Counted from the first letter of the stretch, positions 8,486-17,461 are shown. The stretch is DNA of 64,000 bases from Salipaludibacillus keqinensis (GCF_003226325.1 NZ_PDOD01000006.1:1-64000), one strand, 5' to 3'. The notes: generated by a model from the letters alone, not told the origin. Numbers and translations are program-made.

Positions 8486-9316
8486 CTATTTCTTCGTCAG
8501 ATCTTGTACGAACTTAGGTAATGCAAAGGCCGCGCGGTGGATCTCATTTGTATAGTATTTCGTATCCAGTTCGTGGAATCGCTCTTCTTTCACTTCCAAA
8601 GGATCATGTGTTTTTGATCCTAGTGTAAACGTCCATAAACCACTTGGATACGTAGGAATGTTCGCTGTGTATAACCGAGTGATTGGGAATGTTTCTGATA
8701 CATCTCTGTAAGCATTTTTAATAAGATCCTGATGAAACCACGGATTGTCCGTTTGTGCCACGAATACACCATCGTCTTTCAATGCCTTTGAAATGCCTTC
8801 ATAAAAACCTTTCGTAAACAAGTTCACGGCAGGTCCCACAGGTTCTGTAGAATCAACCATAATCACATCATATTCATTTTCGCTTTTGGCAATATGCATG
8901 AACCCGTCGTCTACTTGAACATCCACTCGAGAGTCCTCTAATTTCCCTGCGATCGAAGGCAGGTATTGTTTAGAGTACTCAATCACTTTTCCGTCAATTT
9001 CAACTAGGGTCGCTTTCTCTACTTCAGGGTGCTTGAGAATTTCGCGGATAACTCCCCCGTCTCCCCCTCCTACAACTAGCACTTTCTTCGGGTTCGGATG
9101 GGTGTGAAGCGGCACATGAGCGACCATTTCGTGATAGACAAATTCATCTCTCTCTGTTGTCATCACCATGCCGTCAAGAAGAAGCATATTGCCAAACTCT
9201 TCCGTTTCCACCATATCTAACTGCTGAAAGTCTGTCTTTTCACTTACATACGTCTGCTTGATTTTTGCCGTAATACCAAAGTTCTCCGTTTGTTTTTCTG
9301 TAAACCAAATACTCAT
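8486..9316 (-). CDS. speE: Spermidine synthase
   Basis: A 276-residue aminopropyltransferase that moves the aminopropyl group of decarboxylated S-adenosylmethionine to putrescine. It shows the [10 protein letters not shown] nucleotide-binding motif, the acidic residue in [17 protein letters not shown], and the [20 protein letters not shown] active-site region (the Y..D-type substrate loop). The ATG at 9316 is chosen: AGAGGTGA lies just upstream and the length then equals B. subtilis SpeE. A GTG at 9325 would use the ribosome-binding site itself. First gene of the speE-speB operon. Confidence 0.95.
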   Translation of the reverse strand: MSIWFTEKQTENFGITAKIKQTYVSEKTDFQQLDMVETEEFGNMLLLDGMVMTTERDEFVYHEMVAHVPLHTHPNPKKVLVVGGGDGGVIREILKHPEVEKATLVEIDGKVIEYSKQYLPSIAGKLEDSRVDVQVDDGFMHIAKSENEYDVIMVDSTEPVGPAVNLFTKGFYEGISKALKDDGVFVAQTDNPWFHQDLIKNAYRDVSETFPITRLYTANIPTYPSGLWTFTLGSKTHDPLEVKEERFHELDTKYYTNEIHRAAFALPKFVQDLTKK

Positions 9317-9474
9317 TCTCGTCACCTCTTATATTTATCTTTTAGCTCTGTTAAACGAAAGTTTTACCTACCCACGTTTATAAGAACCGATTTTTTTCTG
9401 CCTATGAACTAAAACTACTAGAAAAGTATAGCGGAATCAAATAGAAATAGAAACTGTTTTTTATTCACTCCAGC

Positions 9475-9505
9475 GTATAAGAATTTCTTATGTGTGGAAA
9501 ACTGT
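9475..9505 (+). promoter_or_regulatory. Candidate sigma-F-type promoter of the pbpG-like gene
   Basis: GTATA, then 16 nt, then GGAAAACTGT. The -35 fits GYWTA and the -10 fits GGNRANANTW at 8 of 10 positions. The spacer is one base longer than usual. B. subtilis pbpG is transcribed by sigma-F in the forespore, which makes this a reasonable candidate. Confidence 0.4.
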
Positions 9506-9599
9506 GGAAATAAGAACTAGGAAAGAGGCCCGCTAACTATTGGTGATTAATATACTCGTTGATCTCATTGGGAGAGATCCTCTGGAAAGGGGAACGGTC

Positions 9600-11699
9600 A
9601 TGGAAGTTATGACAAGGACGATACACAGGAAACGCCGTCGATTGTGGAAAAAAATCGTCATGGCCGGAGTCGTATCAACCTTTATCAGTTTTCTAGCGTT
9701 AAGTTTACTTGTATTATATGCCTATCAAATGGAACGCCCATCATTAACCGTCCCTGAAACGACAGTGGTTTATGCTGCAAACGGTGAGACCATTGGTGAG
9801 TTTCATCAAGGAGAGCACCGGTACTGGATTCCTCTCGACCATATGGGAGATGCGATTGTGGAGGCGACCCTTGCCATTGAAGATCGACGATTCTATGATC
9901 ACTATGGGTTTGATCCTATTCGTATTAGTCGCGCGATTCTAACCAATTTGAAGTCAGGGGCAAAAGTTCAAGGGGCTAGTACGATCACTCAACAATATGC
10001 TAGGAATCTATTTCTCACGCATGATAAAACATGGACGAGAAAGTGGAATGAAGCACTCTATGCATTAAGATTGGAGCTCCACTATTCGAAAAAGGACATC
10101 TTAGAAGGCTATTTAAATACGATTTATTATGGACATGGAGCTTACGGAATCGAAGCCGCATCCACTCTTTATTTTGACAAAAATGCTGAAGATTTAACTT
10201 ATGGAGAGGCTGCACTTCTGGCAGGAATTCCTAAAGGGCCTAGTATGTATTCGCCTTTATTGCATGAGGATAAAGCAACCGAACGTCAAGCTACTGTTCT
10301 CTATTCGATGAGAGAAGCCGGCTTCATTTCAGGAAACGACCAAGTGAGGTATGAAGCAGAACCTCTGGAGTTCTCCTCATCACAAGACATGGCGGGTAAA
10401 CGAATGGCTCCCTTTTTCCAAGACGCAGTTCGCTCTTGGCTGATTAATGAGTACGGCCTTGATCCGAATGTAATTGATGGCGGGGGGCTGGATATTTATA
10501 CAACTTTATCACCAGAAACACAACATCTGGCTGAGAAAACGATAGCCAATGAATTGAATCCGGAGAAAGAGCTAGAAGTCGCTTTAGTTGCCATGGATCC
10601 TCGGACTGGTGAAGTAAAAGCGTTAATTGGAGGAAAGAACTATCAAGAGAATTCCTATAATCGGGCTACTCAAGCAAAACGAGAGCCAGGATCGACAATG
10701 AAACCTTTTTTATATTATGCTGCTTTGGAGCATGGTCTTCGGGCGAATTCGATGTTGAAAAGCGAGGAAACCACGTTCGTTTATGACGGGGGACGGAAGG
10801 AATATGCACCAAGAAACTTCAACCACCGCTATGCTGATGACTATATCACCATGCTTCAAGCCCTGGCGATCTCAGACAATATTTTCGCGATGAAAACTCA
10901 TTTTCTCCTTGGGTTTGAAGATCTTCAACAAACGGCCGCTCAATTTGGTATTAACAGTCCGTTAAAAGCTGTCCCATCGTTAGCTCTAGGGACGAGCGCT
11001 GTAAGTGTGTTGGAAATCACGAGTAGTTACAGCCCTTTTGCCAATGGTGGATACCAGGTGAAGCCCAGGTTAATTGATAAAGTGGTTGATCGCGACGGAA
11101 ATATTCTTGTTGAAGAAAAGATGGAACGGACCCAGCAATTAAATCCTGCTTATACGGCGATCATGACCGATATGATGAAAGGAATGTTTGAACCTGAATT
11201 AAGCGCAAACTACGGGGCCGTTACAGGCGGTAGCATATCCGATGCCTTGGACCGACCTGTGGCTGGCAAGAGTGGGTCGACTCTTTCGGACAGCTGGATG
11301 ATCGGATACACGCCCCAATTAGTTACCGGTGTGTGGGCTGGCTATGACGATGCTCGCGAGTTAGAAAGTAGAGATGCCAGTTATTCCAAACAAATTTGGG
11401 CCCAGTTTATGAACAAATCCTTAGCCGGAGAATTAAAACTCCCCTTCCCTGTCCCGAAAAATGTGACGGAGGTAGAAATCAATCCCTTTAATGGCCTTCT
11501 TGCAACGGAGGAATGTCCCGTAAGCCGTCCGACCTTGTTTTACAACGGCACGGAACCAACAGAATATTGCACTGAACACCTTGACCATTTGGAAGATCAA
11601 GAAAATGACGCCGATGAACAATTGGATGAGGAGTTCAGAAAAAAGGAAGAAGCGAAGAAACAAAAATGGTTGAACAAATTTTTCCATTGGTTTGACTAG
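9600..11699 (+). CDS. pbpG: Class A penicillin-binding protein (PbpG/PBP2d-like)
   Basis: A 699-residue bifunctional cell-wall enzyme. A basic cytoplasmic tail and one membrane anchor (about residues 20-42) come first. The glycosyltransferase domain follows, with catalytic Glu94 in EDRRFYDHYG and the GASTITQQYARNLFL motif. The transpeptidase domain has Ser365 in STMK, SDN and KSGS (near residue 557). The charged C-terminal tail is rich in Glu, Asp and Lys. The start at 9600 has AAAGGGG 7 nt upstream; an upstream TTG at 9540 lacks such support. Position beside speE matches B. subtilis pbpG, a forespore enzyme for germ-cell-wall peptidoglycan. Confidence 0.92.
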   Translation: MEVMTRTIHRKRRRLWKKIVMAGVVSTFISFLALSLLVLYAYQMERPSLTVPETTVVYAANGETIGEFHQGEHRYWIPLDHMGDAIVEATLAIEDRRFYDHYGFDPIRISRAILTNLKSGAKVQGASTITQQYARNLFLTHDKTWTRKWNEALYALRLELHYSKKDILEGYLNTIYYGHGAYGIEAASTLYFDKNAEDLTYGEAALLAGIPKGPSMYSPLLHEDKATERQATVLYSMREAGFISGNDQVRYEAEPLEFSSSQDMAGKRMAPFFQDAVRSWLINEYGLDPNVIDGGGLDIYTTLSPETQHLAEKTIANELNPEKELEVALVAMDPRTGEVKALIGGKNYQENSYNRATQAKREPGSTMKPFLYYAALEHGLRANSMLKSEETTFVYDGGRKEYAPRNFNHRYADDYITMLQALAISDNIFAMKTHFLLGFEDLQQTAAQFGINSPLKAVPSLALGTSAVSVLEITSSYSPFANGGYQVKPRLIDKVVDRDGNILVEEKMERTQQLNPAYTAIMTDMMKGMFEPELSANYGAVTGGSISDALDRPVAGKSGSTLSDSWMIGYTPQLVTGVWAGYDDARELESRDASYSKQIWAQFMNKSLAGELKLPFPVPKNVTEVEINPFNGLLATEECPVSRPTLFYNGTEPTEYCTEHLDHLEDQENDADEQLDEEFRKKEEAKKQKWLNKFFHWFD

Positions 11700-11771
11700 A
11701 AAGAGCAAAAAAGTACACAGAGACAGAGCTAACGAAGATTACTGGCTCTCTTCTGTAAATAACAAAAAAAA

Positions 11772-11803
11772 CAGACGAAGGGGAACGAGTCCGCCTTCGT
11801 CTG
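11772..11803. terminator. Bidirectional terminator between pbpG and ywhD
   Basis: CAGACGAAGG pairs with CCTTCGTCTG. An A-run lies before and a T-run after, so it can stop transcription from both sides. Confidence 0.9.
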
Positions 11804-11914
11804 TTTTTTTGTCTTAGTCTTTCTATGTGTGTGGCTTTAAGTTTACAAAAGGAAACCATTTCTAGCAAGAGGAAATTTCTTTGTTCACATTTTGTTCACA
11901 TTTGTCGAAACAGG

Positions 11915-12448
11915 CTAAACGGTTAAATCTTTCTTTAACTGTTCATCTGCTCTCTCCCACATGCCTGAATCAAAGTTTTCAAGAAAGTCTTTTAAGATCT
12001 GCTTTGACTTATCATCCATGTGAGACACAATTATTTTCCGTTTCAACGATTTATCCATATTGTTCACATGCTCAGGTAAACTTTTATAGCCACGGCGAAT
12101 TTCCCGGTCGACAGTCATCTCACAACTCGTCACACCTACATACGCTGGCCCACCATTTACTGGTTCTACTGTCACCCATACTAGCCAGTACGGACGGCCA
12201 TTAGGTACCTGCTCTTTTTCTTTTAGAAATTTTATTCCTTTCTCAATCGCACTTCGGGCATGAAGAGCGCCCATATCAACCGCTGCTTCGCCTCCTTCTA
12301 CATCCACAAACACAGGGGTAATATTATTTAAATTGAGTGTCCCTACCCCATATCCTCCGTGACCGTCAGTAGAATCTCCACTGAGAATATTGAAACTTTT
12401 ACTCATCTTTTTTATTTTTTCATTTTTTTGTTTGTCCGCTTCGTTCAT
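11915..12448 (-). CDS. ywhD: YwhD-family protein
   Basis: A 177-residue protein matching the YwhD family: FNILSGDSTDGHGGYGVGTLNLNNITPVFVDV, then VDMGALHARSAIEKGIKF and WLVWVTVEPVNGGPAYVGV. The family is widespread in Bacillaceae, usually between pbpG and ywhB or the spe genes, and has no established function. The start at 12448 has GAGGG upstream. Met15 is a possible alternative, as the first 14 residues are highly charged and little conserved. Confidence 0.85.
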   Translation of the reverse strand: MNEADKQKNEKIKKMSKSFNILSGDSTDGHGGYGVGTLNLNNITPVFVDVEGGEAAVDMGALHARSAIEKGIKFLKEKEQVPNGRPYWLVWVTVEPVNGGPAYVGVTSCEMTVDREIRRGYKSLPEHVNNMDKSLKRKIIVSHMDDKSKQILKDFLENFDSGMWERADEQLKKDLTV

Positions 12449-12650
12449 TGAATATCCCTCGCTTTCACTGAATCAACACCTTATTATATGTAGTTTATCA
12501 TACAACGTTTTTATGATGCACAGATGAGCAGCGGAAATAATTCAGTTTTATGAAGGAATAACGTCGATTGATGTTGAAAACATTTAAAGGGGTCACTTTT
12601 CTAAAGATCACTCACCTTAAAAAAGTTAATTATTGAAAGGAGAATCACAT

Positions 12651-12839
12651 ATGCCAATAGTAACTGTGAAAATGCTCGAAGGACGCACGGACGAACAGAA
12701 GCGTGCACTCGTAGAAAAAGTAACAGAGGCGGTGACAGAAACAACACAAGCACCGAAAGAAAGAGTCTCCGTTGTGATTGAGGAAATGTCTGCAAGCAAT
12801 TTTGGTGTTGCAGGAACACGCGCTAGTGATAAAATCTAA
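12651..12839 (+). CDS. ywhB: 4-oxalocrotonate tautomerase family protein
   Basis: A 62-residue tautomerase. After removal of Met the N-terminus is PIVTVKMLEGRT, with the catalytic Pro1. VTEAVTETTQAPKERVSVVIEEM and a conserved C-terminal NFGVAG follow. These proteins form hexamers and tautomerise 2-hydroxymuconate-like compounds; the natural substrate of YwhB is unclear. AAAGGAG is placed 8 nt before the ATG at 12651. An in-frame TTG further upstream is not credible. It is followed by a strong terminator. Confidence 0.93.
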   Translation: MPIVTVKMLEGRTDEQKRALVEKVTEAVTETTQAPKERVSVVIEEMSASNFGVAGTRASDKI

Positions 12840-12850
12840 TTAGAAAAAAA

Positions 12851-12887
12851 GGATGGCAGCGAGGCGATAAAGCCTCTGTTGCCATCC
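12851..12887. terminator. Bidirectional terminator (ywhB and the ywfO-ywgA run)
   Basis: GGATGGCA/TTGCCATCC outer stem and GAGGC/GCCTC inner stem, flanked by AAAAAAA on the left and TTTAT on the right. The stop codon of the minus-strand gene lies in its right flank. Confidence 0.85.
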
Positions 12888-12888
12888 T

Positions 12889-13239
12889 TTATACTAATTC
12901 AGCCTTGGCTAACTTTAAGCATTGCTGATAAAACCTCGCTTGTTCATTTTCTTCTAACCCTTCAAGCTCTTGATAAATCCAGTCAAAGCTCCTTGTTAGC
13001 ATTTCTCCGGGGACCTCTCTTGTCACCAAAATTTGGTGCAGCCAAAGAGCATAATCAACGAATACTTGCTCATTCTTAAGATTGTAAGCCGACTTTAAAT
13101 AATTAAAGTGGTGAAGCAAATCCTCTTTTGTATGTTTCCGTCCCCGATCGCCAAACTTTTTTAATATAACGTCATCTTCTTCGTAAAATCTATTTGTCAA
13201 TCTCTCTGCAATTTCTTCCTCGTTCCAGAGTGAGCCCAT
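12889..13239 (-). CDS. Uncharacterised helical protein downstream of ywgA
   Basis: A 116-residue protein I do not recognise. It begins MGSLWNEEEIAERLTNRFYEED and looks mainly alpha-helical and acidic. A middle block (DLLHHFNYLKSAYNLKNEQVFVDYALWLHQIL) resembles small helical-bundle modules in which a helix of the form FVDYxxWL is common; I offer this only as a resemblance. The ATG at 13239 lies one base after the ywgA stop, with AAGGAG 12 nt upstream. A longer frame into ywgA would start without a ribosome-binding site. The tight spacing makes it the third gene of a ywfO-ywgA operon. Confidence 0.65.
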   Translation of the reverse strand: MGSLWNEEEIAERLTNRFYEEDDVILKKFGDRGRKHTKEDLLHHFNYLKSAYNLKNEQVFVDYALWLHQILVTREVPGEMLTRSFDWIYQELEGLEENEQARFYQQCLKLAKAELV

Positions 13240-13240
13240 A

Positions 13241-13762
13241 CTAAGAATATGCTCCTTTTTTTGGGGCAACCTGATGTAGTCGGTTGATATAAGCGTACGC
13301 CTCATCAAGATCAGCCTCAGAATAATTTTGCTTCGCTTTTAACTTAAACACTTTTTCTGCTACTTCTTTTTTTGGTAACTCCTCGAAATACAGCACAGTC
13401 GATACCAATTCAAGAAATTTTGAACTTTTATGATTCATGTCCTCCAGCATGCCTGTGGCATCAGGGAAATGAAATGACATCATGGATAAGAAGTCCTCGC
13501 CCTTTTCCGACAGTTCGTATCGATACTGCTGGTAGCCCCCCTTCTTTTCTTTCACTTCAGAAACAAATTGAAGTTGGCAAACTTCCTCTACCCTTAATGA
13601 TAACTCTTCAGAATAGGGCCCAAACATATGAAGCTGATATTTTTCATTAAAAGGAAGGTTCATTTTTTTTGCAATATAAACCATTTTCTGTAATTTTTTT
13701 CTACCGATTATTTCCCCAGTCTGTTTAAATAATGCCAGCAGTTTTGCATGTTCGTTAAGCAA
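13241..13762 (-). CDS. ywgA: YwgA-family protein
   Basis: A 173-residue protein of the YwgA family. The start (LLALFKQTGEIIGRKKLQKMVYIAKKMNLPF) and FGPYSEELSLRVEEVCQLQFV are characteristic. The N-terminal half looks like a winged-helix fold related to antitoxin SocA/Panacea-like domains; this is inference. It begins with TTG at 13762, two bases after the ywfO stop, with AGGAGGGG just upstream. The function is not established. In B. subtilis it also adjoins ywfO. Confidence 0.82.
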   Translation of the reverse strand: MLNEHAKLLALFKQTGEIIGRKKLQKMVYIAKKMNLPFNEKYQLHMFGPYSEELSLRVEEVCQLQFVSEVKEKKGGYQQYRYELSEKGEDFLSMMSFHFPDATGMLEDMNHKSSKFLELVSTVLYFEELPKKEVAEKVFKLKAKQNYSEADLDEAYAYINRLHQVAPKKGAYS

Positions 13763-13764
13763 TC

Positions 13765-15069
13765 TTACCCCTCCTGATTCATAAGTAAAGACAAAATTCG
13801 CCGTTTCTCTTCTGGAAATGTCGTTTGATCCGTCAACAGATCTTTCGGAAAATACAGTTTATGATCGGTCCGTTTCTTGCCAGAAATAGCTTCCACCACA
13901 TCTGACTGTCTTGAAAGTTCACTAAGCTCACCATTAGGCATCAGTAAATGAATAGGCACCCTTTCATCTTTTTCTCCGGGACGGTAAAAGTCGTATGGGA
14001 GATCAGATGAAGAATCAATCACTAAATAGTACTCAGGATTTAAACCAATCGTTTTGAAAAGCTGTTGCAGTTCTGGCCAGATGAGCATTTGTTTACTAGG
14101 ATCACATTCAACATATTTAAACAGTCGTCGGTTCATAAACCTTTGACACAGATCACTTAAAATCGGATCCTCCTCCTCTTCCCAAGCTTGGAAATAATAA
14201 AGGATAATCGATTCGTCCAGCTTTAAATAGTCCTTTAAGGTCACTTCCCCCTCGAACATCGTTGTGAAATGAACCGGATTAATCTTGAACGCGTAATTGT
14301 CTGCTAAAAGCTCTTTCGCCCTATGAAGAATTTTACTTAGAATGACTTCAGCACTTCGCGTCACGGGGTGGAAGTAGACTTGCCAATACATCTGATAGCG
14401 GCTCATAATATAATCTTCAACGGCGTGCATACCGCTATGCTTAAACACCGCTTGATCTTCTTGAGGTCTCATCACTCTTAAAATCCGCTCCATGTCAAAC
14501 TGTCCATAGCTGACCCCTGTATAGAACGCATCGCGCAACAAATAATCCATCCGGTCCGCATCGATCTGGCTGGAGATTAAACTGACTAATAGCTTGTTAT
14601 CATAGGTCTTGGCGATGACATTAGCTACTTTAGCCGGGAAGTCGTCCCCCATTTGAAGCAAAATATCGTTAATTTCTGTGTTACCTAGAATGATACGTCT
14701 AGTCCACTTTTCGTGATCCATGTGAAAGACTTTTTCAAAAGAGTGAGAGAAGGGTCCGTGTCCCACATCATGAAGAAGGGCAGAGGCAAGGCACACTAAA
14801 CGCTCTTCCGGATCCCACTCGCTTTTCTTTTCGAGATTGCCAATCATACGACGCATCACTTCGTAGACACCTAGGGAGTGATTAAATCTCGTGTGTTCAG
14901 CTCCGTGGAACGTTAAGAACGTTGTTCCTAGCTGACGAATCCTTCGAAGCCTTTGAAATTCTTTCGTGCCAATCAGCTTCCAAATAAGCTCGTCTCTCAC
15001 ATGTATATAGCGATGAACAGGATCTTTAAACACTTTTTCTTCGTCTAGCTTGCCGTCTGGCCTTCTCAT
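13765..15069 (-). CDS. ywfO: HD-domain phosphohydrolase (YwfO family)
   Basis: A 434-residue HD hydrolase of the dGTPase/SAMHD1-like type. Metal ligands are visible in HTRFNHSLGVYEV, LLHDVGHGPFSHSFE and the later QIDADRMDYLLRDAFYTGVSYG. It probably acts on nucleoside triphosphates; B. subtilis relatives have been linked to dNTP or alarmone-type substrates, which sequence cannot decide. The Met at 15069 is preferred: GGAAGGGG lies upstream. The ATG at 15117 has no ribosome-binding site and sits about 6 nt after the expected transcription start of a promoter at 15130-15160. If 15117 is used the protein has 450 residues. Confidence 0.85.
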   Translation of the reverse strand: MRRPDGKLDEEKVFKDPVHRYIHVRDELIWKLIGTKEFQRLRRIRQLGTTFLTFHGAEHTRFNHSLGVYEVMRRMIGNLEKKSEWDPEERLVCLASALLHDVGHGPFSHSFEKVFHMDHEKWTRRIILGNTEINDILLQMGDDFPAKVANVIAKTYDNKLLVSLISSQIDADRMDYLLRDAFYTGVSYGQFDMERILRVMRPQEDQAVFKHSGMHAVEDYIMSRYQMYWQVYFHPVTRSAEVILSKILHRAKELLADNYAFKINPVHFTTMFEGEVTLKDYLKLDESIILYYFQAWEEEEDPILSDLCQRFMNRRLFKYVECDPSKQMLIWPELQQLFKTIGLNPEYYLVIDSSSDLPYDFYRPGEKDERVPIHLLMPNGELSELSRQSDVVEAISGKKRTDHKLYFPKDLLTDQTTFPEEKRRILSLLMNQEG

Positions 15070-15129
15070 GTCAGGTGGAACCCCTTCCTGTATGTGCAAT
15101 TCTGTCTTACTGTTCATTTATCTTGTTCT

Positions 15130-15160
15130 ATTATACTAGATTTTCCACTAGAAAAATCAA
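15130..15160 (-). promoter_or_regulatory. Candidate sigma-A promoter of ywfO
   Basis: On the minus strand TTGATT and TATAAT are separated by 19 nt, with an extended TAGTATAAT. Transcription would begin near 15123. The spacing is slightly long. Confidence 0.45.
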
Positions 15161-15230
15161 TCCATATATAGCAGGCAATAGCGAAAAAGTATCAACACTC
15201 TATCATAGCCTGCTTGACTTGTGCTGTACG

Positions 15231-15273
15231 AACGAAAAGCTACACAAGCCCTTGGCTTCTGTAGCTTTTCGTT
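15231..15273 (-). terminator. Long perfect hairpin after the DUF1450 gene
   Basis: AACGAAAAGCTACA pairs with TGTAGCTTTTCGTT (14 bp), and AAGCC/GGCTT forms an inner stem. It lies 23 nt past the stop of the DUF1450 gene and is its likely terminator. Confidence 0.75.
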
Positions 15274-15295
15274 TATTTATCTTTAGCGACCATCA

Positions 15296-15517
15296 TTATT
15301 TCATTCGCTTTTTAACTTTCTCCATTAATTGATCCTCATCTAGAGCTGCTACCGGGCGTTCATTTACAAACGTAAACACTTTTTTCCTTCCTGGTCCACA
15401 GTAAGACTGACAGCCAATGTCAATCTCCGCCTCAGGATCGAGGTGCTTTAGTTTTGGAACTAACGTTTTGATATTTGTGGCCTGGCAATCGTCACAAATG
15501 TAAAACTTGTTTGCCAT
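15296..15517 (-). CDS. DUF1450 small cysteine-containing protein
   Basis: A 73-residue protein of the DUF1450 family. Four cysteines are arranged as CDDC near the N-terminus and CQSYC in the middle ([33 protein letters not shown]). The layout recalls thioredoxin-like ferredoxin or Fe-S folds; no activity is known to me. GGTGG lies upstream of the ATG. It has its own terminator and no co-transcribed neighbours. Confidence 0.85.
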   Translation of the reverse strand: MANKFYICDDCQATNIKTLVPKLKHLDPEAEIDIGCQSYCGPGRKKVFTFVNERPVAALDEDQLMEKVKKRMK

Positions 15518-15696
15518 TTTTCCACCACATCCTTTATTTATTTGAGCTTGATTCTCATTAGGCGTTATTGGTTTAACTGCTACTGAAGTATTTTACAACT
15601 ATCTGATAGATGAATGCAAGAACCTTAGCCAAATTCCTTGTTGGAAATATGATATAATTTGCTGGATATGAAAAGAAACGATAAGGAGCCAGAACG

Positions 15697-16527
15697 ATGG
15701 ACTTACACCAATTATTATACCGAAGCCAATGGCTATTTTTCGATCAGGCTGTTTCCGGTCTTGCCATGAGTCCAGTCCATTCCTTTGCAATGGATGATAC
15801 ATTATGTCGTCGAGCAGGGGAACTGGAAGAGACGGGGATCGCCCGCTCTTGGGTCCATGATCGAACCGTGGTCTTAGGCATTCAAGACAGTAGGCTGCCA
15901 TATATAGAAAAAGGCATAGATTATTTAAGAACACAAGGCTATGAAGTGATTGTCCGAAACTCTGGGGGCTTAGCTGTTGTCCTTGATCCTGGGGTGTACA
16001 ACCTCTCACTCGTTTTCAAAGAGGAAAAAGGATTAACGATTGATCGGGGATATGATCTAATGGTCAGCTTCACGAAGTCACTATTACATGAGCTTGCCGG
16101 GGAAATTGTTGATGGGGAGATCAAAGAATCTTATTGTCCTGGTCGTTATGACCTCAGTGTTCAAGGACGGAAATTTGCTGGCATTTCCCAACGAAGGTTG
16201 CGCGGAGGCGTGGCAGTGCAAATCTATCTCGCTATGAGCGGGAGCGGGTCAGCGCGGGCTGAGGTCATTAGGGAATTTTACAGGATGGCGGTGAATGGTG
16301 CGTCGACAAAATTTGAATATCCTAAGATTCGCCCGGAGAAAATGGCATCGTTAGAAGAGCTATCGGGTAAAACGTTCATAGCAGAAGAACTGAATCATCG
16401 ATGCCTTTTGCTTTTGCAAACATTAAGTAAAACTGTCGGCACGTACGAACTTACCTCAACTGACTGGGAACGCTACGAGACGAACTTGGAGAGGATCATT
16501 AAACGAAACGAAAAAGTTTCAAGCTGA
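15697..16527 (+). CDS. lipL: Octanoyl-GcvH:E2 protein octanoyltransferase (LipL)
   Basis: A 276-residue lipoate-ligase-fold acyltransferase. It moves octanoate from the glycine-cleavage H protein to the E2 subunits in the Bacillus lipoate pathway. Landmarks are RNSGGLAVVLDPGVYNLSLV, the catalytic Cys147 in ESYCPGRYDLSV, and GRKFAGISQRRLRGG. Length and motifs match B. subtilis YwfL/LipL. AAGGAG precedes the ATG. It ends at a perfect hairpin shared with ku. In B. subtilis it adjoins pta; here ku and ligD intervene. Confidence 0.92.
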   Translation: MDLHQLLYRSQWLFFDQAVSGLAMSPVHSFAMDDTLCRRAGELEETGIARSWVHDRTVVLGIQDSRLPYIEKGIDYLRTQGYEVIVRNSGGLAVVLDPGVYNLSLVFKEEKGLTIDRGYDLMVSFTKSLLHELAGEIVDGEIKESYCPGRYDLSVQGRKFAGISQRRLRGGVAVQIYLAMSGSGSARAEVIREFYRMAVNGASTKFEYPKIRPEKMASLEELSGKTFIAEELNHRCLLLLQTLSKTVGTYELTSTDWERYETNLERIIKRNEKVSS

Positions 16528-16547
16528 TCCGCCTTTATTCTTTAGAG

Positions 16548-16583
16548 AAAAACGCCTAAGAATCTTCATTCTTAGGCGTTTTT
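16548..16583. terminator. Bidirectional terminator shared by lipL and ku
   Basis: A perfect 16-bp stem (AAAAACGCCTAAGAAT and its complement) with loop CTTC. The ku stop codon (16572-16574) lies inside the stem. Confidence 0.92.
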
Positions 16584-17408
16584 CTTCACTCTAGATTGAG
16601 TAGCTGGTTTTTTTCTTGTCACTGGCTTTTTCTTCTTTGTTTTGTCTATGGAAGCTTGCAGGGCTGTCATGAGATCAGTTACATTTGATACTTCTGGTTC
16701 TTTACCGTCTTTACTCTCTACCGTCTGTTCCCCGCTTCGCTTCTCTTCAATCAGCGACATCAAAGCTGTTCTGTAGTCATCACTGTACTTTTCTGGGGCA
16801 AACGGAGTCGTTAATTGTTTAATTAGCATCAGCGCGGTGTTCAACTCTTTTTTCGTAATGTTTTGTTCTTGTGGCATCGCTACATCTGATGCTTGACGGA
16901 TTTCATCTGGAAAATGAATGGTCTCCATGAGTAAAGTATTTTCATATACCCGAACTACGGCTAGTTGTTCTTTTGATCGAATCACAATTTTGGCTATCCC
17001 GATCTTACCCGCTTCCTCTAAAGCCTTTCTCAACAGCAAATACGCTTTCCCACCTCCTGTATCTGGGGCAAGAAAATAACTTTTTTCGAAATAGATCGGA
17101 TCAATCTCCTCCAAATGAACAAAATCAATGATTTCCACGGCCTTATCTTCATTTTCTTTCTTTAATTTTTCTAAATCTTCCTCATCAAGGACAACAAATT
17201 TATTTTTCTCATACTCGTATGCTTTGACGATCTCGTCATTTTTCACTTCTTTGTCGCACCCTGGACACACTTTCTGATAAGAAATCGGAGTATGACACTC
17301 TTTATGAATCTGTCTTAATTTAATATCTTTATTTTCAGTGGCAGCATGTAGCTTCACCGGAATGTTGACTAATCCGAAGCTGATGCTTCCTTTCCAAACT
17401 GTATGCAT
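16572..17408 (-). CDS. ku: Ku DNA-end-binding protein
   Basis: A 278-residue bacterial Ku. It binds broken DNA ends as a homodimer and recruits LigD for non-homologous end joining. The start MHTVWKGSISFGLVNIPVKL is typical of the family, as are CHTPISYQKVCPGC and IDFVHLEEIDPIYFEKSYFLAPD. The tail is rich in Lys, Thr and Pro. The ATG at 17408 gives the family N-terminus and has AGGTGA upstream; GTG at 17417 is the ribosome-binding site region. It is divergent from ligD, with a sigma-G-like promoter between them, which fits a role in spore DNA repair. Confidence 0.95.
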   Translation of the reverse strand: MHTVWKGSISFGLVNIPVKLHAATENKDIKLRQIHKECHTPISYQKVCPGCDKEVKNDEIVKAYEYEKNKFVVLDEEDLEKLKKENEDKAVEIIDFVHLEEIDPIYFEKSYFLAPDTGGGKAYLLLRKALEEAGKIGIAKIVIRSKEQLAVVRVYENTLLMETIHFPDEIRQASDVAMPQEQNITKKELNTALMLIKQLTTPFAPEKYSDDYRTALMSLIEEKRSGEQTVESKDGKEPEVSNVTDLMTALQASIDKTKKKKPVTRKKPATQSRVKKNA

Positions 17409-17430
17409 AGTCATCACCTGCCTTCTCTGT

Positions 17431-17461
17431 TAATTTGCAAGTTATCAGTGATGATTATTCA
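17431..17461 (-). promoter_or_regulatory. Sigma-G-like (forespore) promoter of ku
   Basis: On the minus strand TGAATA, 18 nt, CAAATTA. The -35 fits GHATR fully, the spacer is the usual 18, and the -10 fits CATNHTA at all but one fixed position. Transcription would start about 16 nt before the ku ATG. Confidence 0.65.

Noticed and set aside
11635-11868. Minus-strand frame over the pbpG terminator
   Set aside because: Crosses a strong bidirectional terminator, low-complexity composition and no family resemblance.
15599-16009. 136-residue frame antisense to lipL
   Set aside because: Lies fully over a well-supported lipL gene and has no ribosome-binding site or family resemblance.
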